From the NCBI GenBank assembly GCA_902542235.1, contig CACBTT010000003.1:1-64000 (forward strand): a DNA stretch of 64,000 nucleotides. The letters are read 5' to 3'. The notes below the pieces were generated by a model. It searched no databases and was not told the DNA's origin. It was given only the letters and a program-made list of their open reading frames with translations. This document shows, in pieces, positions 51,616-61,008 of the stretch. The DNA comes from an uncultured Pelagibacteraceae bacterium (GTDB taxonomy: Bacteria; Pseudomonadota; Alphaproteobacteria; Pelagibacterales; Pelagibacteraceae). The position numbers and the translations under genes are program-made. How positions within the stretch are numbered: position 1 is the first letter of the stretch; each line of letters starts with the position of its first letter.

Positions 51616-52440
51616 ATGGAATTTGAAGCATTTAAAATGGATGGATTAGGTAACGACTTTGTTATTATTGATCAGAGAATAAATAATTTAAACTTATCAA
51701 ATGACCAAATCTTAAAAATTTGTGACAGAGATTTCATAGGGTGCGATCAGTTGATCTACATAAAAAAAAGTCAAAAAGCTGATGCTGATGTTGCTTTTTT
51801 TAACTCGGATGGAAGCCGCTCAGATGCATGTGGAAATGGAACTAGATGCGTTGCTTATTTACTAAGTATTGAAAAAAATAAAAAAGAAATTGAAATTTCG
51901 GTATCCTCAAAAATATTAAAATCTAAGGTCCTTAATAATAAAGATGTTGAAACAATAATTGGAACTCCAAATTTAGAGTGGAACAAAATTCCTTTAAGTA
52001 AAGATCTTGATACTAAAAATCTATCACTTGGTATGATTGATATTGACGGAAATAAAATGAATGGTGGTATTGCAGTGAATGTTGGAAACCCTCATGTCAT
52101 ATATTTTTGCGAGGATATAGAAAAAATAAATTTAAAAAAATATGGACCATTAATAGAAAATCATGAAGTTTTCCCTGAAAAATGTAATGTCACAATAGCT
52201 CAAAAAATTAGTGAACAACATTACAAAATTAAAGTTTGGGAGAGGGGCGCTGGTTTAACAAAAGCTTGCGGGACTGCAGCATGTGCAACGGCAGTCGCAG
52301 CTAATTTAAATCAACTACAAAATAGTAATTCAAAAATAGAATTTTCAACAGGAATTTTAAATATTCAAATTGATAATGAATTAAATATAAAAATGAGAGG
52401 TCCTGTATCTGAAATTGAAAAAATTAATATCAAAATATAA
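51616..52440 (+). CDS. dapF: Diaminopimelate epimerase
   Basis: A 274-residue two-domain epimerase that makes meso-diaminopimelate for lysine and peptidoglycan. The catalytic cysteines are C72 in DACGNGTRC and C218 in KACGTAACA. FKMDGLGNDFVIID at 6-19 and the GNPHVIYF segment near 146-153 are typical. The stop overlaps the ftsY start by one base (TAATG). It is divergent from ffh across 159 bases. Confidence 0.97.
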   Translation: MEFEAFKMDGLGNDFVIIDQRINNLNLSNDQILKICDRDFIGCDQLIYIKKSQKADADVAFFNSDGSRSDACGNGTRCVAYLLSIEKNKKEIEISVSSKILKSKVLNNKDVETIIGTPNLEWNKIPLSKDLDTKNLSLGMIDIDGNKMNGGIAVNVGNPHVIYFCEDIEKINLKKYGPLIENHEVFPEKCNVTIAQKISEQHYKIKVWERGAGLTKACGTAACATAVAANLNQLQNSNSKIEFSTGILNIQIDNELNIKMRGPVSEIEKINIKI

Positions 52441-53357
52441 TGGGTATTTTTGAAAAATTTAAAATCGGATTTAAAAGAAGTGCAAGTAATATAGCATCAG
52501 GTCTTAAAGAAATAATAGTTAAGAAAGAAATTGACGATACAACTCTTGATAAAATAGAGGAATTCTTGATCGGCTCAGACGTGGGCATAGATGCAGCATC
52601 AGAGATAAAATCTATAATTGCTCAAAAAAAGATTGATCCAAAAAATGATCCAATAAAGGAAGTTTTTGAAATACTTAATAATTATATTTTAGAACTAATG
52701 AAACCCCTAGAAAAGAAAGATTTTTTCTTAAAAAAAGAAAAGACAAATATAATATTAGTTTCAGGTGTTAATGGAGTTGGTAAGACAACTACTATTGGAA
52801 AATTAGGAAAAATATTTATACAAAATAATAATAAAGTTCTTTTTTCAGCATGCGATACATTTAGAGCAGCTGCTATTGATCAATTAGAAGAATGGGCTAA
52901 CAGGGTTGATGCTAAAATTGTAAAATCAGATCCTGGCTCAGATCCAGCTTCAGTTGCTTTTAAAGCAATGGAAATAGCTCAAAGTCAAAACATAAATCAA
53001 GTAATAGTAGACACGGCAGGAAGATTACAAAATAAAAAGAATTTAATGGATGAATTAAAAAAAATAGGAAATGTAATTAAAAAAAGTGATGAAACAGCAC
53101 CTCACGAGGTTATCTTAGTTTTAGATGCAACATCGGGACAAAATATAATTAATCAACTCGAAGAATTTAATAAATTACTTCCAATCACAGGCATCATAAT
53201 GACAAAACTTGATGGAACTGCAAAAGGTGGAATATTGATTGCGATTTCAAAGAAATATAAAGTACCTATTGTTGGTCTCGGGCTTGGAGAAAAAGAGGAT
53301 GACTTACAAATATTTGAAGCTGAGAAGTTTGCAAGTGCATTTACCCAAGTTAATTAA
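52440..53357 (+). CDS. ftsY: Signal recognition particle receptor FtsY
   Basis: A 305-residue SRP GTPase receptor with the N and G domains only; the long acidic A domain of enterobacterial FtsY is absent. G1 is GVNGVGKTTTIGKLGKIF near 109-126, DTFRAAAIDQLEEWANR near 143-159, DTAGRLQNKKNLMDEL near 192-207 and TKLDGTAKGG near 260-269. It docks Ffh-ribosome complexes at the inner membrane. The 3' end overlaps the next, convergent gene by 8 bases. Confidence 0.97.
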   Translation: MGIFEKFKIGFKRSASNIASGLKEIIVKKEIDDTTLDKIEEFLIGSDVGIDAASEIKSIIAQKKIDPKNDPIKEVFEILNNYILELMKPLEKKDFFLKKEKTNIILVSGVNGVGKTTTIGKLGKIFIQNNNKVLFSACDTFRAAAIDQLEEWANRVDAKIVKSDPGSDPASVAFKAMEIAQSQNINQVIVDTAGRLQNKKNLMDELKKIGNVIKKSDETAPHEVILVLDATSGQNIINQLEEFNKLLPITGIIMTKLDGTAKGGILIAISKKYKVPIVGLGLGEKEDDLQIFEAEKFASAFTQVN

Positions 53358-53913
53358 GCAAATTTTTAGAAATTAAAGGTTTATAAATGTTGCACTCAAA
53401 ATTATTTTTTAGAGATTTATAACCACAGTTTTCAGCATAAGAAGAGATTATAAAATTTAATTTGCCAGAGGTATTAGCAATTTCTAGCTTATTATTTTTT
53501 ATGTCATATTTTAAATTTTCATAAAAATTTTTTTTTGCACTTATCAAAATTAAAGTGTTGTTGTCATTTAATAAATAGTAAGCAAAATCCTCTGGGAAAA
53601 GTGGGTAATTATATTTTTTTGATATTTTTTTAACTTTTTTTGGAAACCAGTCATATGAAATCAGAGGGTAATCTTTATTTAAATTTTTATCATATAAGTA
53701 TAAGTCCTGTGGAAAATCATTAATATAATTATAAAATTCTCCCTTTGCTAAGATAGCTTTCTTCCGTGTTTTAAAATATAGAGTGAACTCACTATTGTAA
53801 GAGTTCATTTTTCCAATATGAAAATAATTGTTATCATAGTACTCATTATTTATTTCTGAACTAAGTTTTGTTGGCAATATTAATAAAAAAAGTAATAAAA
53901 GGAATTTAAACAT
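53350..53913 (-). CDS. Secreted protein of unknown function
   Basis: A 187-residue protein I do not recognise. Residues 1-19 (MFKFLLLLFLLILPTKLSS) form a clear signal peptide. The mature part is rich in Tyr, Asn, Lys and Phe, with alternating strand-like segments (EFTLYFKTRKKAILAKGEFYNYI) and two Cys (in ENCGYKSL and NNFECNIY) that could form a disulfide. No lipobox is visible. It is probably periplasmic. It follows the alpha/beta hydrolase gene after 48 bases and runs into the 3' end of ftsY. Confidence 0.7.
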   Translation of the reverse strand: MFKFLLLLFLLILPTKLSSEINNEYYDNNYFHIGKMNSYNSEFTLYFKTRKKAILAKGEFYNYINDFPQDLYLYDKNLNKDYPLISYDWFPKKVKKISKKYNYPLFPEDFAYYLLNDNNTLILISAKKNFYENLKYDIKNNKLEIANTSGKLNFIISSYAENCGYKSLKNNFECNIYKPLISKNLLN

Positions 53914-53961
53914 ATCTAAAATTAGAATTTAAAAGTGATGTGGATTTGTTTAAATTATGTC

Positions 53962-54774
53962 TTAATTTAAACTTTTTATAAAATTGTCGATTGATTGAAT
54001 TAAATTTTTATTAAATTCCATCATATGGTCGTCGTTTTCATTAAAATAATTTGACTTAACACCATTATATTTATTAAATATTTCTTCGCCCATATAAAAT
54101 GGCACAATATTATCCTTTTTCCCGTGCATCACATGCATGGGAAACTTTATTTTGTTAATTTTTTCAATGGATTTGTATTTATCTTTTAAAATAATTTTTG
54201 CAGGAAGATATGGGTAATATTTTTGTGCCAAAATCTCCATGGATGTAAATGGGGACTCTAATATTATACCTGCAAATAAATTGTTACTTGCGGTCTCTAT
54301 TGCTACAGCAGTGCCAAGAGACTCTCCATAGAGAACAATATCTTTGTCTTCTATATTGTTTTGATTAAGCCATTCCTTGGCTTTAATTGCATCTTTATAA
54401 AGTCCAATTTCTGTTGGTTTGCCTTTGTTTCCACTAAAGCCTCTATATGCAAAAATTAAATAGTTTAAATCTAAATCTGCAAACTCATTTAGTTTATAAA
54501 TTCTATTATCTAATTTTCCAGCATTTCCGTGAAAAAAAAGCAAAGTTTTAGAGTTATTATTTTTTTTGTAATACCATCCAACTAGATCATTATCAGATTG
54601 AATAGTTACTTTTTCGATTTTGTGAGATAGAGGTCCCTCATCTAAATAATTATTTTCTCCAGGATGGTATAATAATTTTCTTTGATAAAAATAAACTATT
54701 AGAGAAACTCCAAAATAAATAATAAAAATATAAAACAGAATTTTTGAAAATAACATTTTAGGCTTTAATTTCAT
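53962..54774 (-). CDS. Membrane-anchored alpha/beta hydrolase, BEM46/YfhR-like
   Basis: A 270-residue hydrolase. One N-terminal membrane segment (about 8-28) is followed by YQRKLLYHPGE. The fold is marked by FFHGNAGKLDNR at 80-91 and AYRGFSGNKGKPTE at 109-122. The triad is S152 (GESLGTA), D221 (GKKDNIVP) and H250 (NDDHMMEF). The substrate is unknown; the family covers esterases and lipase-like enzymes. The start overlaps the DMT permease by 17 bases. Confidence 0.85.
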   Translation of the reverse strand: MKLKPKMLFSKILFYIFIIYFGVSLIVYFYQRKLLYHPGENNYLDEGPLSHKIEKVTIQSDNDLVGWYYKKNNNSKTLLFFHGNAGKLDNRIYKLNEFADLDLNYLIFAYRGFSGNKGKPTEIGLYKDAIKAKEWLNQNNIEDKDIVLYGESLGTAVAIETASNNLFAGIILESPFTSMEILAQKYYPYLPAKIILKDKYKSIEKINKIKFPMHVMHGKKDNIVPFYMGEEIFNKYNGVKSNYFNENDDHMMEFNKNLIQSIDNFIKSLN

Positions 54775-55660
54775 TTTTACTTTTTCTTCTTACCAAATAA
54801 ATACCAAAAAATACGAATATGGTACCTATTAAATGATAATTCTCCAAAATCTCAGAAAAAAATATTATTCCATAAAAAGCTCCATAAATTGTGTAGAGGT
54901 ATAATGTGAAACCGGTTGTTGATGGTCCTAAGTATTTAATAGTTAATGTGTATAGTGAGAAAGCGATTATACCTGGAGAAATTGCTGCAAACAAAATCCA
55001 ATAATAAAATTCTTCATTGAATAAAGTTTTTTCAAAATAAATATGCTCTATAAAATAAAAAGGTAAAATAGATAAAAAACCAAAGAAAGATATAAGTGTT
55101 AGTCTTGGAAAAAATTTAAGTTCTGAATTCCATTGAAAAAGCATTACTGTATAAATCGCCCAGCCCAATGCTGCTCCTAACATCCAAAAATCTCCAGAGG
55201 CAAATTTTAATTCAAGAAGTAAATTAATATCCCCCTTTAAAATTACAGCAAACACTCCAACTAGACAAAAAAGTAAGCCAATAAATTGTAAAGTATTTAT
55301 CTTATCTTTAAAAAGAAAATATGAGATTAGAATTATAAATATCGGGGAAGAAGTATAAAGAATTCCCATATTAACAATTGTTGTGGATGAACCAGCCATA
55401 TAAGGAAATATTCCACAAACTCCACAACCCATCAATCCTAGAAAAAAACTTCTTTTACTCTCTCTTTTAATAGTCTGAAAATTATCAAATAAATACTTAT
55501 AATTTAGGATGAATAAAATAATGAAAAAAATAAACCATCTCCAAAAAGATAAGGATATGGGAGGAACATCATCAACACCGCCTCTTGCTACAATTAAATT
55601 ACTAGCCATAAAAAGTGGCTGAAATAATAATAAAAAATATCCGATAAAATTTTTATTCAT
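54758..55660 (-). CDS. DMT-superfamily permease, EamA type
   Basis: A 300-residue protein with about ten hydrophobic segments and two EamA repeats. PPISLSFWRWFIFFIILF near 32-49 and the SPIFIILISYFLFKDKINTLQFIGLLFCLVGVFAVI block near 105-140 are typical of the first repeat; the second ends with SEILENYHLIGTIFVFFGIYLVRRK. Likely an exporter or importer of a small metabolite; the substrate cannot be inferred. It overlaps the MFS gene by 8 bases and the hydrolase by 17. Confidence 0.85.
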   Translation of the reverse strand: MNKNFIGYFLLLFQPLFMASNLIVARGGVDDVPPISLSFWRWFIFFIILFILNYKYLFDNFQTIKRESKRSFFLGLMGCGVCGIFPYMAGSSTTIVNMGILYTSSPIFIILISYFLFKDKINTLQFIGLLFCLVGVFAVILKGDINLLLELKFASGDFWMLGAALGWAIYTVMLFQWNSELKFFPRLTLISFFGFLSILPFYFIEHIYFEKTLFNEEFYYWILFAAISPGIIAFSLYTLTIKYLGPSTTGFTLYLYTIYGAFYGIIFFSEILENYHLIGTIFVFFGIYLVRRKSKNEIKA

Positions 55661-56861
55661 TTTTATTTAATATTAAAAAAAATAAGTAACTTAAAATGCA
55701 TAAAAATAAAAAAATTGAAAAAGAAATTTGATAGCTCATTGTAATAGTAGCACCTAAATTTCTGGAAAAATCTATTATTAAACCAATTATCCATTGTACA
55801 AAAAAAGTACCAGAAAATAAAAATACATTGAATGAAGTTAAAGATTTTCCTGCTAGTTTAGTAGGAAAATTTAATGCTATTGCTGGTTGGGTTAAAGAAA
55901 TTACTATTGATGATAAAATATAAAGAGTGAACATGGTTGCACCAGCTTTGTCACCCAATATGATTATTAAAAATAAAATTATATAACTTATAGGAAGGGT
56001 AAATTTTACAATTTTCATACTGTCAATCCCCTTGGATGATAGTTTTGGCAAAAAATATCCCCATATTAAGAAAGAAAAAAGCATTGTTACATTTATCCAA
56101 AATAAACCTGTCGCGCTTTGTATTGCATCATAACCTGTTACATTTAGCATCCATGGGCCAGCCCACAATGTTTGTATAGCTTGAACTCCTCCATAATTAA
56201 AAAAAGCAAGCGGTACTAAGCTTATAAAGAATTTATTTTTCCATATATAAGAAAGATTTTGAAGATTATTTTTTTGATCTTCATCTCTTTTGGTTTCCCA
56301 TGAAGGTATTAAAATTGAAATTAATATTATGCTTATTAAAATTAAAGAGGCTATAATTAAAAAAATAGATCGCCAACCAATTATTGGTAATAAAATCTGA
56401 ACTGGTAGAGTTGATGCAACAAATCCAAAATTTGCAACCATCAACATCCATGAATTTGCACGTTGTTGATATTTTTCTTCAAACCATACTCTGTAACCAG
56501 TTAAAGGACCCATTAAACAAGCAGCAACGCCTACACCAATGAAAATTCGAGAAATTAATAATCCTGCAAAACTTTTAGCAAAAGCGAATGAAATAGTTCC
56601 AATAAGAGCAATGATTAATAAATATCCGATAACTTTTTTTGGGCCGAATCTATCTAATAACATCCCCGTAGGAATTTGCATAAGCGAAAACCCAAGAAAA
56701 TATCCTCCAGCTAAAAGCCCAAGATTTGCAGCACTTAAATTGAATTCAGTTGAAAGAGCTGGTGTTAATGTTGCAGTAATTGATCTTAGCAAATTTGATA
56801 TAAAAAAGCCAAAGGCAAATACAGAAAAAATTAGAATACTTTTATTTATTTTATTGATCAT
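55653..56861 (-). CDS. Major facilitator superfamily permease
   Basis: A 402-residue permease with about 12 membrane segments. LLAGGYFLGFSLMQIPTGMLLDRFGPKKVIG near 49-79 carries the MFS loop 2-3 motif, and ISRIFIGVGVAACLMGPLTGYRVWF near 99-125 the next conserved part. A central charged loop (SWETKRDEDQKNN) splits the halves. It resembles organic-anion or sugar-phosphate symporters, but I cannot name the substrate. It is divergent from the GGT-family gene by only 30 bases. Confidence 0.87.
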   Translation of the reverse strand: MINKINKSILIFSVFAFGFFISNLLRSITATLTPALSTEFNLSAANLGLLAGGYFLGFSLMQIPTGMLLDRFGPKKVIGYLLIIALIGTISFAFAKSFAGLLISRIFIGVGVAACLMGPLTGYRVWFEEKYQQRANSWMLMVANFGFVASTLPVQILLPIIGWRSIFLIIASLILISIILISILIPSWETKRDEDQKNNLQNLSYIWKNKFFISLVPLAFFNYGGVQAIQTLWAGPWMLNVTGYDAIQSATGLFWINVTMLFSFLIWGYFLPKLSSKGIDSMKIVKFTLPISYIILFLIIILGDKAGATMFTLYILSSIVISLTQPAIALNFPTKLAGKSLTSFNVFLFSGTFFVQWIIGLIIDFSRNLGATITMSYQISFSIFLFLCILSYLFFLILNKNE

Positions 56862-56891
56862 TTATATTTTTTATGAAATTACAGTTCTATT

Positions 56892-58475
56892 ATGAATAAT
56901 CATTCAACAAAAGATAAAGATGCCATTTCTTCAAATGGTATGGCCGCAACATCACATCCAATAGCTACAGAAGAAGCTCTGAGAATATTACAAAAAGGTG
57001 GAAACGCTGTGGATGCAGCAATAGCAGCCTCTGTTGTTCTGTCTGTTGCAGAGCCTAATTCTACAAGTATAGGCGGTGATTGTTTTGCTATAATAAAAAT
57101 GAATGGCAAAGACCCTGTTTCATATAATGGATCAGGTATTGCTCCAGCAAAAGCAAATTTTGATTATTTCAAGGAAAAGAATATAGATAAAATTGGTTTA
57201 ACAAGTCCTCACTCAGTAACTATTCCTGGTGCATTAGATGCTTGGAATTCAATTCATAATGATTTTGGAAAACTCGATTTTGAGGAGTTGTTTCACAAAG
57301 GCATAGATATTGCAAAGAATGGTTTTAAAGTGACTAAAGTTGTTGCTAACGCCTGGAGCAACGTATTTAATAAATTAAACGATAACCCATATTCTAGAAA
57401 ACATTTGCTAAATAATGGTAAAAGTTATCAATTTAATGAGGTAAATAAAAATCCTGCACTTGGAGAGACTCTCGAAAAAATTTCAAAAAATGGAGTTAAA
57501 GAATTTTATGAAGGTTCAATTGCTGAAGATTTAGTTAAAACTTTAAAAGAGTTTGGGGGCTTACATACAGTTGAAGATTTCCATAAACAAAAAACTATTA
57601 AATCAGACACTTTATCAGATAGATATAGAGATATTATCATTCATCAATGTCCTCCGAGTGGACCTGGAATTACAGTTTTAGTAATGATGAAATTATTAGA
57701 AAAGTTAGGTATTGAAAAATATGATGTCAATTCATTTGAAAGGTTCCATCTTGAAGCAGAAGCTACAAAGCAGGCTTATAAACTTAAAGAAGAAAATATT
57801 GGTGATCCAGAATTTGTAGATTTAGATTTAAAAAAAATATTAAGTGAACAAAACATAGATAATATCTCAAAAAATATAACTATTAATGGCTGTGCAGATG
57901 TAGGAGATCTAAATATTCCAAACCATCCTGAAACAGTTTATTTAAGCATAGTAGACAGAGATTTAAATGTAGTTTCAATTATAAATTCTGTTTGCTATGC
58001 TTTTGGATCTGGAATAACAGGTAATAAATCTGGAGTGGTTCTTCACAATAGAGGAACTAATTTTAGAGTTGAAGAAGGTCATCCTAATTGTATTCAAGGA
58101 TTAAAAAGACCACTACATACCATAATTCCTGGAATAGTTATGAACAACAAAGGAGAATGTGAATTATCTTATGGAGTAATGGGAGGACAATATCAACCTG
58201 TGGGACAAGTTCATGTTTTAAATAGTATTATTGATTATAACTTAACCCCTCAACAAGCCATTTCATTTCCTAGAGCTTTCCATTTCAATAACATTTATAA
58301 ATTAGAGAAAAGTATTGATGAAAAAATTTTTAATAATTTAAAAGAAGTCGGTCATAATGTTGAGTATATAGATGGTACTCATGGAGGTGGACAAGCAATT
58401 CAAATAGATAGAGAAAAAGGAAATTTAGTTGGCGGTTCAGATCCAAGAAAAGATGGATACGCAAAAGGTTATTAA
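56892..58475 (+). CDS. Gamma-glutamyltransferase-family Ntn hydrolase (possible oxamate amidohydrolase)
   Basis: A 527-residue autoprocessing hydrolase without a signal peptide, so predicted cytoplasmic. NGMAATSHPIATEEALRIL near 16-34 and GGNAVDAAIAASVVLSVAEP near 37-56 open the large subunit. The processing and catalytic residue is T348 in HPETVYLSIVDRD, giving a small subunit of about 180 residues; FGSGI and MGGQYQPVGQ follow. Length and the TVYLS variant fit the YwrD/HpxW branch better than classical secreted GGT. HpxW hydrolyses oxamate to oxalate and ammonia. The neighbouring oxalyl-CoA-synthetase-like gene makes this attractive, but it remains inference. Confidence 0.85.
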   Translation: MNNHSTKDKDAISSNGMAATSHPIATEEALRILQKGGNAVDAAIAASVVLSVAEPNSTSIGGDCFAIIKMNGKDPVSYNGSGIAPAKANFDYFKEKNIDKIGLTSPHSVTIPGALDAWNSIHNDFGKLDFEELFHKGIDIAKNGFKVTKVVANAWSNVFNKLNDNPYSRKHLLNNGKSYQFNEVNKNPALGETLEKISKNGVKEFYEGSIAEDLVKTLKEFGGLHTVEDFHKQKTIKSDTLSDRYRDIIIHQCPPSGPGITVLVMMKLLEKLGIEKYDVNSFERFHLEAEATKQAYKLKEENIGDPEFVDLDLKKILSEQNIDNISKNITINGCADVGDLNIPNHPETVYLSIVDRDLNVVSIINSVCYAFGSGITGNKSGVVLHNRGTNFRVEEGHPNCIQGLKRPLHTIIPGIVMNNKGECELSYGVMGGQYQPVGQVHVLNSIIDYNLTPQQAISFPRAFHFNNIYKLEKSIDEKIFNNLKEVGHNVEYIDGTHGGGQAIQIDREKGNLVGGSDPRKDGYAKGY

Positions 58476-58480
58476 TTTAA

Positions 58481-59989
58481 ATGAACTCTAGAATTGTTAG
58501 GAATATTATAGAATCACAAAATGATAATCGAATTGCAATAACATCTGAAAGTAGTTCTCCACTAAAATTTGTTGATTTAAAATCATTAATAGAAAGAATT
58601 TCAAAACAATTATCAGGTAATGGTATTAATAATAAAGATCGTGCAGCAATAGTTTTGCCAAACGGTCCTTACATGGCAACTAGTTTTCTGGCGATTTCAA
58701 GCTACATGTCTGCTGCACCTTTAAACCCTAACTATAAATCTGAAGAATTCGAATTTTACCTAGAGGATTTAAAACCAAAGATAGTGGTTGTAGAGAAAAA
58801 TTCTAAAAATCCAGTAGTAGAAGTCGCAAATAAATTAAAAATTCCTGTTTGCGAAATAAAATCAGACGGAAATACTTTAAGCGGAGATTTTAATCTTTTT
58901 GAAAAAAGCAGTGATTATGTTTTGCCAGGCGAAGATCATGAAGCTCTTGTGCTTCATACTTCGGGCACTACATCAAGACCTAAGATTGTTCCATTAACAA
59001 ATAAAAATATTTTTTCTTCGGCAGATAATATCTCCAAAAGTCTTAATTTAACTGATAAAGATCATTGTCTAAATATTATGCCATTATTTCATATACATGG
59101 CTTAATTGCAGTTCTTGCGGCCTCTATGAAGGTAGGGGCATCTGTTTGTGCAAGTAGTGGATTTAATGCATTAAAATTTTTAGATAATGCAAAAAGAGAA
59201 AAAATAACTTGGTATTCTGGAGTACCAACAATGCATCAAGCAATATTAATGAGAGCAGATAAAAATCTAGAAACTGCTAAACAATTAAATCTTAGATTTT
59301 TAAGATCATCATCGGCATCTCTGCCTCCAGCTGTATTTGAAAAACTAAATGAGGTATTTAATTGTCCAGTAATAGAAGCATATGGGATGACCGAAGCTAC
59401 TCATCAAATGACCTCAAATCCATTACCACCTAAGTCCCAAAAACCTGGATTTGTAGGAATTCCTGCTGGGCCAGAAGTTTGTATTATGGATAATAATAAC
59501 AAGATTTTGAATCAAGGAGAAGAGGGAGAAGTTTGTATTAAAGGTGAAAATGTTACATCTGGATATGAAAATAATCCAGATGCAAATAAAAATAGCTTTT
59601 CAGATGGTTGGTTTAGAACAGGAGATCAAGGATATTTTGATAAAGATGGTTATCTAAAAATCTCCGGAAGATTAAAGGAAATAATTAATAAAGGTGGCGA
59701 AAAGATTTCGCCTTTAGAAGTCGATAACATTCTTATGGATCATCCAAATATTGAGCAAGCTGTTTGCTTTGGATATGAAGATAAAATGCTTGGAGAAGAT
59801 ATAGCCACCGCAATAATTATAAAAGAAGGCATGCAGTGTACTGAAGATGATATAAAAATTTATGCGAATGAAAAACTTGCGAAATTTAAAATTCCAAAGA
59901 AAATATTTTTTGTAAATGAAATTCCTAAAGGTGCAACAGGTAAACTACAAAGAAATACTTTAGCTAAAAAGTTTGGATTAGCGAACTGA
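58481..59989 (+). CDS. Acyl-CoA synthetase, oxalyl-CoA synthetase-like (AAE3/Pcs60 type)
   Basis: A 502-residue AMP-forming ligase. The P-loop is LHTSGTTSRPKIVPLTNKN near 157-175. IMPLFHIHGL and ITWYSGVPTMHQAIL follow, then RFLRSSSASLPP, EAYGMTEATHQMTSNPLPP near 297-315, GDQGYFDKDGYLKISGRLKE near 380-399, and the catalytic Lys in PKGATGKLQRN near 480-490. The SGTTSRPK, RSSSASL and TEATHQMTSNPLP wording is that of plant AAE3 and yeast Pcs60 oxalate-CoA ligases. Substrate is still inferred. It lies 5 bases after the GGT-family gene and overlaps the next gene (TGATG). Confidence 0.86.
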   Translation: MNSRIVRNIIESQNDNRIAITSESSSPLKFVDLKSLIERISKQLSGNGINNKDRAAIVLPNGPYMATSFLAISSYMSAAPLNPNYKSEEFEFYLEDLKPKIVVVEKNSKNPVVEVANKLKIPVCEIKSDGNTLSGDFNLFEKSSDYVLPGEDHEALVLHTSGTTSRPKIVPLTNKNIFSSADNISKSLNLTDKDHCLNIMPLFHIHGLIAVLAASMKVGASVCASSGFNALKFLDNAKREKITWYSGVPTMHQAILMRADKNLETAKQLNLRFLRSSSASLPPAVFEKLNEVFNCPVIEAYGMTEATHQMTSNPLPPKSQKPGFVGIPAGPEVCIMDNNNKILNQGEEGEVCIKGENVTSGYENNPDANKNSFSDGWFRTGDQGYFDKDGYLKISGRLKEIINKGGEKISPLEVDNILMDHPNIEQAVCFGYEDKMLGEDIATAIIIKEGMQCTEDDIKIYANEKLAKFKIPKKIFFVNEIPKGATGKLQRNTLAKKFGLAN

Positions 59990-61008
59990 TGACTAAAATT
60001 TGTATATTTGGAGCAGGGTCTATTGGTGGATTTATTGCTACAAGTCTAAAAAAAACAAACGCTCAAGTCTCTTTAATTGCTAGAGGAGAACATAAAAAAG
60101 CAATAGAGCAAAATGGATTAACTTTTATAAGAGATGATAATAAAATTAATTTTAAATTTGATGTAACAGACAATCCTAAAGATTTGGATGAACAAGATTT
60201 CATAATTATTTCCGTAAAAGCTAATGCTATTAGTAAAATTTCAGAAAGTTTAAAACCAATTATGGGTAAAAAAACTTCAATTATATGCGCCATTAATGGA
60301 TTACCTTGGTGGTACTTTTATAAAGCTAATTCGGGTACCAAATTAGACAATCAAATAGTTGAAAGCGTGGACCCAGGTGGAAACATATGGCAAACTCTTG
60401 GACCTGAAAGAGCAATTGGTTGTGTAGTTTATCCAGCTTGTCAGATATTAGAGCCAGGTGTTATTAAACATAATGGTAATGGTGAACGATTTTCTTTAGG
60501 TGAACCAGATGGAACTAGATCAGAAAGACTAAAAATGATTTCAAGTTTATTCATAGAAGGGGGTTTAAAAGCTCCTCAAAAGAAAAATTTAAGAGACGAA
60601 ATTTGGGTGAAACTGTGGGGAAACTGTTCATTCAACACAGTAAGTGCTCTAACAAATAAAACTATGGATGAAATGGGTAATGATCCAGAGACTTACAATT
60701 TAATAAAAGTTTTAATGCAGGAGTGCCAACAAGTTGGGGAAAAAATCGGGGTTAAATTCAATATATCAATTGAGGATCGAATTAAAAGTGGAGTCTCAAT
60801 TATAGGCCATAAACCTTCGACCGCTCAAGATTTAAATGCTGGTAAACCATTAGAAATAGATCCAATAATTGGTTCAATTATAGAAATTGCAAATAAACTT
60901 GATTTAAATGTTCCAAAATTAAAAGAGATTAATGAAAAGTTAAAGTCCAAGGCGGAAGACTTGGGTCTTTATACAAGATCAGAATTAATTGATAAATTAA
61001 CAGTTTAG
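59989..61008 (+). CDS. PanE/ApbA-family reductase (ketopantoate or oxalyl-CoA reductase)
   Basis: A 339-residue NADP-dependent reductase. The Rossmann motif is IFGAGSIGGFIATSL at 5-19. DEIWVKLWGNCSFNTVSALTNKTM near 203-226 contains the family lysine, and HKPSTAQDLNAGKPLEIDPIIG near 277-298 the second conserved block. The default name is 2-dehydropantoate 2-reductase. However, no other pantothenate gene is near, and its start overlaps an oxalyl-CoA-synthetase-like gene. A PanE2 protein of Methylobacterium extorquens reduces oxalyl-CoA to glyoxylate, so that activity is a serious alternative. The 3' end overlaps the TRAP permease gene by 4 bases. Confidence 0.85.
   Translation: MTKICIFGAGSIGGFIATSLKKTNAQVSLIARGEHKKAIEQNGLTFIRDDNKINFKFDVTDNPKDLDEQDFIIISVKANAISKISESLKPIMGKKTSIICAINGLPWWYFYKANSGTKLDNQIVESVDPGGNIWQTLGPERAIGCVVYPACQILEPGVIKHNGNGERFSLGEPDGTRSERLKMISSLFIEGGLKAPQKKNLRDEIWVKLWGNCSFNTVSALTNKTMDEMGNDPETYNLIKVLMQECQQVGEKIGVKFNISIEDRIKSGVSIIGHKPSTAQDLNAGKPLEIDPIIGSIIEIANKLDLNVPKLKEINEKLKSKAEDLGLYTRSELIDKLTV

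Noticed and set aside
53350..53913. Secreted protein as a lipoprotein
   Set aside because: No Cys follows the signal peptide; the region after LPTKLSS has no lipobox.
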